A stretch of 64,000 bases of DNA from Pinus tabuliformis. Its lineage: Eukaryota > Streptophyta > Pinopsida > Pinales > Pinaceae. Numbering within the stretch: position 1 is the first letter of the stretch; the number at the start of each line of letters is the position of its first letter. The stretch is from positions 1,284,628,277 through 1,284,692,276 of the forward strand of contig CM062818.1 of the NCBI GenBank assembly GCA_031772625.1, read 5' to 3'. A model generated the notes under the pieces. The model did not search any database. It was not told the DNA's origin and was given only the letters and a program-made list of their open reading frames with translations. This document shows, in pieces, positions 56,220 to 64,000 of this stretch. The position numbers and the translations under genes are program-made.

Positions 56220-59200
56220 CTCCCCTTTAATTTTAACAGCCGCACGTTCAGTCATTCCCAAACACTTCCTCAAAAATTCGAAACTCTTCTGAACTAGTGG
56301 CTTTGTCAAGATGTCTGCAACCTGTTCCTGAGTCCTGCAATGTTCTAGGACGATTTCTCCATTGTTCACTAATTCTCTGATGTAGTGAAACCTTGTATCA
56401 ATGTGTTTCGTTCTCTTATGAAACACTGAATTCTTTGACAAGGCAATAGCTGAGCTATTGTCACAAAAGACCACTGTTGCTTTTGCCTGCTCTTGGCCTA
56501 AGCTTCTCAACATTCTTCTCATCCATACTGCCTGACATGCTGCTGCTGTCGCTGCCACATATTCTGCCTCTGCTGTAGATAACGCTACAATGGATTGCTT
56601 CTTAGAAGCCCATGAAATGGCTCCTGAACCCATATTGAAAACATAACCGGAAGTGCTCTTCCGATCATCTACACTTCCAGCCCAATCGCTATCTGTGTAC
56701 CCAACCAAATCTGAATGTTCTGAGGCATGATATAGAATTCCAAACATTTTGGTACCTTTGACATACCTCAAAATTCTCTTTGCTGCCTGCCAATGTGCCT
56801 CCTTCGGCCTCTCCATGAACCTGGAAATTAAACTAACAGCATACATTAAATCAGGCCTAGTTGCTGTTAAATACATAAGGCTGCCCACAATGCTTTTATA
56901 CAAGCTAGGATCAAAATCCTTGCTGCTGTCCTCTCTGCTGAGTTTTAATCCCATCACTGTGGGAGTGATTGCTGCCTTGCATTCTTCCATCTTAAATCTG
57001 CCCAAAACTTGATTTACATATCTTGCTTGACATATAAAAATTCCTTTTTCATTTTGATCTACTTCTATGCCTAAGAAGTATCTCAACAAACCCATGTCAG
57101 TCATTTCAAATTCATTCTTCATGACTGATTTAAAATTCTCAATAAGATAAATATCATTTCCAGTGAAAATAACATCATCTACATACAAGACAACAATTAA
57201 AATTTTACCATCATTTTCCTTGATGTAGACTGTGGGTTCTCCTTCACATTTGTCAAATTCATTCTCCAATAGATATGAATCTATCCTGCTGTACCATGCT
57301 CTTGGCGCTTGCTTCAGCCCATAAAGAGCTTTCTTCAATTTGCACACTTTGTGCTCTTCACCTTTCTTCTCATATCCGAGAGGTTGTTCCACATAAACCT
57401 CTTCCTTTAACACTCCATTTAGGAATGCTGATTTCACATCCATTTGGTAGACTTTCCATTTGTTTTGAGCTGCTATGGACAGCACTGCTCTCACGGTTTC
57501 CATTCTTGCAACCGGGGCGAAAGTCTCCTCATAATCTCTCCCATACTGCTGCTTGTAGCCTTTGACAACCAGCCTTGCTTTATGCCTTTCAATCTTGCCT
57601 TCAGCATTGCTCTTGGTCTTGTAGACCCATTTCACACCAATGACTTCTTTGCCTTTTGGTAATTCAACCAAATCCCATGTTTTGTTTCTCTCTATGGCAT
57701 TCATCTCCTCATCCATAGCTTCTATCCATTTTCTATCTTTAATAGCTTCTTCAAAATGAATAGGATCATCAACATGACAAAACAAGGCAAATAAGGAATT
57801 CATTCCTTCTTCATAAATTTCACTTAGATTTCTAAATTTCTTACCTCTTTCACTTGGTGTGCAAGTGCTTGAAGATGCACTTGAATTTCCTCCTTGTGGT
57901 GTGCTTGGAGAAGCACTCTCATTGATCCTCAATGGTGTACCTTGCTGTTCTTGTGTTGGTGCTGCTGTTTGGGGATTCATTTCAGCCACCTCCTCTTCAT
58001 CCTCATCATGAGACAAACAGTTTTTAACATTCATTGTTTTCTCTATGCTTCCATCCCAAGCTTCCTCTTCAATGAATTGAACATCCCTGCTGACAAAGAA
58101 CTTCTTGGTAGATGGAATGTACAGCCTGTAGGCTTTGGATTCATCACTGTATCCAATGAAGATGCATTTCTCCCCTTTGCTGTCCAACTTCCTCCTTAGC
58201 TGATCCGGAATGTGTGCATAGGCCACACACCCAAAAACTCTCATGTGGGTGACTCCTTGCTTTCTCCCACTCCATGCCTCTTCTGGCACTTTGTTCATGA
58301 CTGCCTTTGTAGGACACCTGTTCAAAATATAAACTGCACAATGTACAGCTTCAGCCCAATACTCATTTGGCAAATGCTTTGCCTTCAACATGCTCCTTGC
58401 CATCTCCATGATGGTTCTGTTCTTCCTTTCAGCAACTCCATTTTGCTGTGGGGTGTACCGAGTTGTGAACTGTTTATGTATTCCATTTTCTCTACAAAAC
58501 TTTAGGAATTCATTTGAGATATACTCACCTCCTCTATCAGTTCTCAATACTTTTATGTGCAGCCCGCTTTGGTTCTCCACTAGTGCTTTGAAGTTTTGGA
58601 ATTTCTCAAAGACTTCACTTTTGTTCTTGAGGAAATATATCCATGTCTTTCTTGTAAAATCATCAATGAATGTCAAGAAATATAGGCTGCCAGCTAATGA
58701 TGGAGCTTGCATTGGTCCACACAAATCTGAGTGGATGATCTCTAAGGGTGCCTTTGCCCTTATGCTCTTACCTGATGGAAAACTTTCTCTATGTTGTTTT
58801 CCCAAAATGCAGCCTTCACATAGGCTGTCCGGTTTCTCTATCAATGGTAATCCCTTTACCATTCCTTTTCTGCTCAATAAGTTTAGACCTCCAAAATTTA
58901 AATGCCCGAATCTCAAGTGCCATAACCAATTCTCATCCTTTGGCACGCTTTGGAAGGCCTCTTGGGTGACTGCTGCCATTTCCTTCTTGTTCTTCAAGTC
59001 TGCCCGGATCCGGAGAGGGAACATCCTGTTCCTTGTCATCTTCACTTCAGCAATGCATCTTTTGCTGGGTGGTATATCCATGATGGTGCACACATCATTT
59101 TCAAAGTAAACATTGTAACCCTTTTGGATAAGCTGTCCAACACTCAATAGGTTACATCTCATTCCGGGGACATAGTAGACATCTGCTATGGTTTTCCTTT

Positions 59201-60392
59201 CTCCTTGCTTTGTAAATATTTTTACCTCCCCTTTTCCCATAACAGACACTTTACTATCAGTTCCTAGTGTGACCTCTGATTTCAAATTCTGATTTAAGGC
59301 TGAAAAGAGGGCTATATTCCCTGTCATATGGTTGCTGCAACCTGAGTCTAAAAACCATATATCCTCACTATGTGTTTCAGCCATGTTACAAGCTAACAGG
59401 ACATTTTCTTGATTGCTGTTTTCTCTTGTAACATTTGCATTTTGTCTGCTGTTCATATCATGCTGTTTCTTTCTACAATCACTAGCATAATGTCCATACT
59501 TTTTGCAATAATAGCACTGAACATTAGATTTATCATAGCTTTTTCCTTGAGCCTGATACTGATCTCTTTGTTGGCTGCTGCCTTGACCTTGGTTCTGATT
59601 TGTATTGCTGCCTCTTCCTTGTGCATTTGCTGTGCTACTCCTTCCACCTCTGTTCTGGCTTCTGCCTCTTCCTCTTCGGTTTCCTCTTCCTTGACCTTTT
59701 CCTCTTCTAAAGGACATCTGGGTCTTGAAGGCTTGCTCAAGAGATGAGTTTTCATTCCTACTCAACCTCTGCTCATGTGTTATCAGTGATGCATGTAGCT
59801 CATCAACTGAATATTTTGAGAGATCCTTTGTCTCTTCAATGGTGGTGACTATGGCATCGAACCTTGAGGGTAAGACCCTCAATATTTTCTCCACTATTCT
59901 TCTATCTTCAATTGTTTCTCCATGAGTTCTCATTTGTGTGATTACACCAATCACATGAGTGAAGAATGAGTCAATGTTATCTGACTCCTTCATGTTCAAG
60001 TTTTCAAAATCCTTTCTCAGCATTTGCAATTTTGCTGTCTTCACTCTCTCCATGCCTTGATAGGCTGTCTTGAGAGTTTGCCATGCTTCATGTGATGTTG
60101 TAGCTGCTGCTATCCTTGGGAATATACTCTGGTCCACTGCTTGATACAACAAGACAATGGCCTTTACATCCTTCTTCCTATTGAGCTTCAGCTGATCCTT
60201 CTCTCCCTGAGTTAATGCATTGAACTCAGTTTCATCTGCTGGTTCCTCAAACCCATATTCTACTAGTTCCCATATATCTTGAGCGATGAACAAAGCTCTC
60301 ATGGTTATAGACCAGTAGTCATAGTTCTTCCCATTAAAGTGTGGGAGCTGGGTGTTGAACATACCCATGCTTGTGCTTGCCATTCCTTGCAT
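56214..60392 (-). CDS. Copia gag-pol polyprotein
   Basis: 1392 codons. Domains in order: gag/UBN2 (residues about 14-230, LPHFNGKNYDYWSITMRALF), an RG-rich stretch (about 230-290), CCHC knuckle CYYCKKYGHYASDC (about 293-306), protease WFLDSGCSNHM (about 346), pre-integrase HLRFGHLN, integrase core with HSDLCGP, TDRGGEY and a downstream Glu, reverse transcriptase with GVKWVYKTK and YVDDVIF, and RNase H with DSDWAGSVDDRKSTSGY and STAEAEYVA. Protease-integrase-RT-RNase H is the copia order. A complete-length polyprotein for the family. Its start is 210 bases inside the 5' LTR. Confidence 0.95.
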   Translation of the reverse strand: MQGMASTSMGMFNTQLPHFNGKNYDYWSITMRALFIAQDIWELVEYGFEEPADETEFNALTQGEKDQLKLNRKKDVKAIVLLYQAVDQSIFPRIAAATTSHEAWQTLKTAYQGMERVKTAKLQMLRKDFENLNMKESDNIDSFFTHVIGVITQMRTHGETIEDRRIVEKILRVLPSRFDAIVTTIEETKDLSKYSVDELHASLITHEQRLSRNENSSLEQAFKTQMSFRRGKGQGRGNRRGRGRSQNRGGRSSTANAQGRGSNTNQNQGQGSSQQRDQYQAQGKSYDKSNVQCYYCKKYGHYASDCRKKQHDMNSRQNANVTRENSNQENVLLACNMAETHSEDIWFLDSGCSNHMTGNIALFSALNQNLKSEVTLGTDSKVSVMGKGEVKIFTKQGERKTIADVYYVPGMRCNLLSVGQLIQKGYNVYFENDVCTIMDIPPSKRCIAEVKMTRNRMFPLRIRADLKNKKEMAAVTQEAFQSVPKDENWLWHLRFGHLNFGGLNLLSRKGMVKGLPLIEKPDSLCEGCILGKQHRESFPSGKSIRAKAPLEIIHSDLCGPMQAPSLAGSLYFLTFIDDFTRKTWIYFLKNKSEVFEKFQNFKALVENQSGLHIKVLRTDRGGEYISNEFLKFCRENGIHKQFTTRYTPQQNGVAERKNRTIMEMARSMLKAKHLPNEYWAEAVHCAVYILNRCPTKAVMNKVPEEAWSGRKQGVTHMRVFGCVAYAHIPDQLRRKLDSKGEKCIFIGYSDESKAYRLYIPSTKKFFVSRDVQFIEEEAWDGSIEKTMNVKNCLSHDEDEEEVAEMNPQTAAPTQEQQGTPLRINESASPSTPQGGNSSASSSTCTPSERGKKFRNLSEIYEEGMNSLFALFCHVDDPIHFEEAIKDRKWIEAMDEEMNAIERNKTWDLVELPKGKEVIGVKWVYKTKSNAEGKIERHKARLVVKGYKQQYGRDYEETFAPVARMETVRAVLSIAAQNKWKVYQMDVKSAFLNGVLKEEVYVEQPLGYEKKGEEHKVCKLKKALYGLKQAPRAWYSRIDSYLLENEFDKCEGEPTVYIKENDGKILIVVLYVDDVIFTGNDIYLIENFKSVMKNEFEMTDMGLLRYFLGIEVDQNEKGIFICQARYVNQVLGRFKMEECKAAITPTVMGLKLSREDSSKDFDPSLYKSIVGSLMYLTATRPDLMYAVSLISRFMERPKEAHWQAAKRILRYVKGTKMFGILYHASEHSDLVGYTDSDWAGSVDDRKSTSGYVFNMGSGAISWASKKQSIVALSTAEAEYVAATAAACQAVWMRRMLRSLGQEQAKATVVFCDNSSAIALSKNSVFHKRTKHIDTRFHYIRELVNNGEIVLEHCRTQEQVADILTKPLVQKSFEFLRKCLGMTERAAVKIKGEC

Positions 60393-60589
60393 CTTGAACT
60401 ATGGTTTTAAATCCTTGACTCTGATTTTTTTTTTAAAACACTGACTGTCTTCAGCAATAACAAGAGAAATGCTTTTGGGGAATACCTGAATCCTTCGCTG
60501 TCTGAGTCTTCTGTTTGCCTGAGAAGTTTTGCTGCAGCAACAACCTTCTCCCTTTAGCTTCTTTAACTTCTTTAAAGAGCCTAAGCCTT

Positions 60590-60601
60590 GCTTTGATACC
60601 A
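60590..60601 (-). other. Primer binding site of the copia element (tRNA-iMet type)
   Basis: Minus strand TGGTATCAAAGC, one base inside the 5' LTR. Confidence 0.9.
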
Positions 60602-60602
60602 C

Positions 60603-61554
60603 TGTTGGGTATTTTTAAATGGAGAAATACCAAAACCAACAAAATAAAAATTCACCACAGAGACAATACTCTGTTTCCTCTGTCCAGGATCTTTTGACAA
60701 GAACCTCTTAAAATCAAAATGACTCAGAAGACACCATTACACAGTCACAAAGCATTTCTATTAATTAAAAACAAACATTCTGTTACATATTTCTTCCTCT
60801 GTTCAAAGAGGGAATCACAAAAATCTCTGCTGCACTCACAGATTTTCCACTGCTGTGGATATTATAAAAACAACTCTCTGTTTTTCAACAACAGCAAAAT
60901 AAAACATTACATCCCTTTTATCTCTCGCACTGCTGTGCGTTTTGTGCTTACAGCAAGAAGAACAAACAAAAAAAAACTTACATGACACCGTGCGCATGCA
61001 CCACTCACCAAAAAGAAACTACACACTACAGCACGTAGCCATGTTTTAACATATGACAACGTATACAAAAAAAACACATAAAAAAATATAAATCGTATGT
61101 CATATGGGACAATGCCCATAACCAAAATTAAAAGCATGCCCATAACAATATTAAAAGCATGGGACGTATGCCCATCATAATATTAAAGGCCGCCACCAAA
61201 ATCATGTAAAGGCATTTAAAAACCACGACGTTTTCACCTACGGCGGTCAACGGAACAATGACAAAATTTGATGTGACGTGGGCGGACAGCACATTCTGGA
61301 AGTCAACGGCGGAGATCACGCGATCAAATCGCTGAGCCGATCCAACGTGGTTCGCACACCCTCCTCCGGCAAACCAAACGACTTTTACCGTCCGGGGAAA
61401 GTGGTTTTGGGGCGTTCGTACATGGGACGCGTGGCGGAGAGTGAATGTGTTCGGAGCCTCCTCCTGCTCGTACAGTCTTTGAAAATGGCGGTGCGGGGAG
61501 ACCGGCCTGGTTTTCAAAAACCACCGCCGCGCTGTTCAAATTAACATTTTAACA
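60603..61554 (-). repeat. Right (5') LTR of the copia element
   Basis: 952 bp, about 98.7% like the left LTR by eye. Followed by the second CTGAA at 61555-61559. Confidence 0.95.
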
Positions 61555-62112
61555 CTGAATTGTGTGTCTTATGAATTGTTTGTCTATTTCTTTACTGCAT
61601 GAATATATACATACCCTCACGCTATTATTTTTGCACAGAAATTATCATATCTGAAACTATAATCAATCCGGAGCTCATTTTCAAGTACGATATTTTGAGA
61701 GAAGCTACTTCCAACTTTAAAATGGAGAATAAGCTTGGCGCAGGAGGTTTTGGATGTGTTTTTAGAGTGAGTATTTAACAACTATTTCCATTAAATATTC
61801 AATGAAAAATCATACATAATAAGATTAGTTTGACTAACGATGAAGTACATTAATTAACAGGGGGATTGCAGTTAAACGACTGAATATAGGTTCAAAGCAA
61901 GGGGAAGCTGAGTTTCTGAATGAAGCAAATCTCATCAGTCGTGTTCAGCACAGGAATCTAGTGAAATTGCTTGGTTGTTCTGTTGAAAACTCAGAAAGAC
62001 TACTTGTTTACGAGTACCTCCCAGTGGGCAGTCTTGACAAACTCTTATTTGGTCTCTTCTTGTCCTTGAACGACTTAACGCTGCTAATGTTGGGTCTCTT
62101 TTATTTGAGTAG

Positions 62113-62388
<276 letters not shown>

Positions 62389-63097
62389 TAAGAATTTTCT
62401 CAACCGTTCTGCCTCTTGAGGTTCATAACATCATTGAATTAATTATAGTATAAAGTGAACCAATTACAATTCATACAGCTGCATACAGACCATATCATTT
62501 TGAGATATGGAGATTTGCTTAGATATGTCGTTGCAGAGGCTACATGGCCCCGGAGTACGCTTTACGTGGACAGCTGACAGAGAAAGCAGATGTGTTCAGC
62601 TTTGGAGTGCTTCTACTTGAGATTATCAGCGGAAGAAGGAATCAGAATGCGGGTGAAGACGAATTTCTCATCGAAAATGTATGGCTCATGTGGTTCTCAT
62701 CTTTGGAGTGGGAATTTTCTAAAATCTCCGTACTATTAAGATCCCTGTGTAACTAGAATTTTATGTTTGGTTGATTTTGGCCAATCAGCAGGCGTGGAGA
62801 TTGTATAAAGCAGAGAGGGCTTTGGAATTTACGGACCCTACAATGAAAGGCAGTTATTCGTGGGAGGAGGGGATTCGAGTGGTTAAAATTGGTCTTTTGT
62901 GTACGCAAGCAGCTGCAGCGTTGCGACCTTCAATGTCCCGCGTGGTGTGGATGCTGACAAGTGACGGAGAACATCTTCTCTCTCCCACAAAGCCTACTTT
63001 CATAGATGTGGAAAGCGTGGTTGCATCTGACCTGACACGTCACGATGTCCATTCTGAAGGTGCTGCTTGTTCATCTAGCGTTGTGGAGGCCAGGTGA

Positions 63098-64000
63098 ATA
63101 TGAGCCAATTCCCCTGCCGTTTGTATCTCCGGTATATTATTGGCCGGCAATATCGTCTCCGTCTATTACACCAAACCCTCTGGAACAATCTTGACTGAGG
63201 CATAATCACTGGGGATCATGGATGTCAAAATCGAAATTTAGAGGCTTGACTGTGCCCCATATCAACCGGGCTGAAAACAGCAGATTATCAGTCAAATCAG
63301 TACAGGACAAAGTAACTCAGCGTGTAAATGATAGAATTCTGAGTTTCACTCATGTTATTTGTGTAAAGGTAGCCGGATATTCATTTGGAAAAAAGCAAAA
63401 TACATAAGACTCGTCGATAAGAAAGGAAAAGGGAAATCTGAGTACCCACATACGTGTTTCATACTTTCATACTTGTAAAGTGGAGATTTAAATCTGTAAT
63501 ATCAACACGTGAATTTGAATTTTAATACATTTTGTTAAAGCTGCCTACAACTAATATTCGGAAAAATATATATATAATTATTAAACAGTTATACATGTTA
63601 CGTATATAACTGGGATTAATAAAATATATATTTTTATTAAACAGTTATATATGTTACATATATTACTGGGATTGTAGTAGTAATCAAAGGGAGGTGTACA
63701 GCGTTAAGTTTAAAAAACCTAAAGATAGATATATAGTTTTATATATCGTAGGTTTATATGGTTTTTGGGAAAGTACAATAAATTAAATTTAAGTTATCTT
63801 CCAATCACAATTCAATTAACATTTTATGTTTCAATTAACATTTTATGTTAAATTTTATATATGTAAGATTAAGGAAGTTTAAAATTATAAAACGTGAAAT
63901 ATCAATCAAAAGTACATTTTTATATATTTTATGTTAAATTTTATATACATGTAAGATTAAGGAAGTTTAAAATTATAAAACGTGAAATATCAATCAAAAG
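63098..64000. other. CRK-2 3' flank, duplicated block continuing to the window edge
   Basis: Aligns with 32562-33330. It has two extra local tandem duplications: an AAACAGTTATA-ATGTTACATATAT unit (about 63585-63670) and a unit of about 95 bp, TAAGATTAAGGAAGTTTAAA (about 63866-64000). No further gene is seen. Confidence 0.75.

Larger units (their letters stand above)
55266..61554 (-). mobile_element. Ty1/copia element, whole-looking, in intron 2 of CRK-2
   Basis: 6289 bp with LTRs at 55266-56219 and 60603-61554, a CTGAA target-site duplication, primer site, polypurine tract and one long gag-pol frame on the strand opposite to CRK-2. The LTRs differ at about 13 positions by eye (roughly 1.3%), so insertion is recent, certainly after the CRK-1/CRK-2 split. 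It looks whole; whether it is active cannot be told. Confidence 0.96.

Noticed and set aside
57894-59109. Long plus-strand frames inside the copia element
   Set aside because: They lie opposite the intact gag-pol frame and are shadows of it.

Overview
This window is plant nuclear DNA. The evidence is spliced genes with GT-AG introns, cysteine-rich receptor-like kinases (DUF26 ectodomains), MATE transporter exons, and Ty3/gypsy and Ty1/copia elements with plant-type tRNA primer sites. The high repeat load and the three-DUF26 kinases would suit a large-genome vascular plant, perhaps a gymnosperm, but nothing here fixes the species.

Layout: (1) 1-24872 is an old minus-strand Ty3/gypsy element of chromovirus type with very long LTRs (about 2.76 kb). 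Its integrase region is split by a younger, complete-length minus-strand Tat/Ogre-type gypsy element (2998-18051, TSD CCATT). The inner element carries an archaeal-type RNase H after integrase, an antisense plant-mobile-domain-like ORF, and an array of small hairpins in its noncoding ends. (2) 24873-27570 and 36290-38286 are two diverged copies of one AT-rich segment with short tandem repeats. (3) 29390-32561 is an intact seven-exon receptor-like kinase (CRK-1, 767 aa): signal peptide, three DUF26 domains, one membrane helix, RD-type kinase. (4) 34344-35896 looks like a non-LTR retroposon with a poly(A) end and a likely target-site duplication. (5) 38511-47980 is a recent tandem duplication of a 4.7-kb unit. 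The unit holds 5'-truncated MATE transporter exons and a terminal exon fragment of a VID27/CYPRO4-like gene. (6) 47985-50260 is a rearranged patch with a perfect 57-bp inverted repeat and two opposed copies of a BTB (POB1/LRB-like) fragment. (7) 53678-63097 is CRK-2, a paralogue of CRK-1. Its second intron holds a young, whole-looking copia element (55266-61554, TSD CTGAA), and its fourth exon has a 20-nt deletion that shifts the frame.

The working host gene is CRK-1, predicted to be a plasma-membrane receptor kinase with its ectodomain outside the cell. CRK-2 arose from the same block: 5' flank, gene and 3' flank all align. It may still make the ectodomain and membrane helix but not a kinase. 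The other host-gene pieces look like duplicated fragments. No operon, CRISPR array, rRNA or tRNA gene was seen. The most notable signals are the hairpin array, the two-gene-fragment tandem unit, the 57-bp inverted repeat, and the intact versus broken kinase pair.
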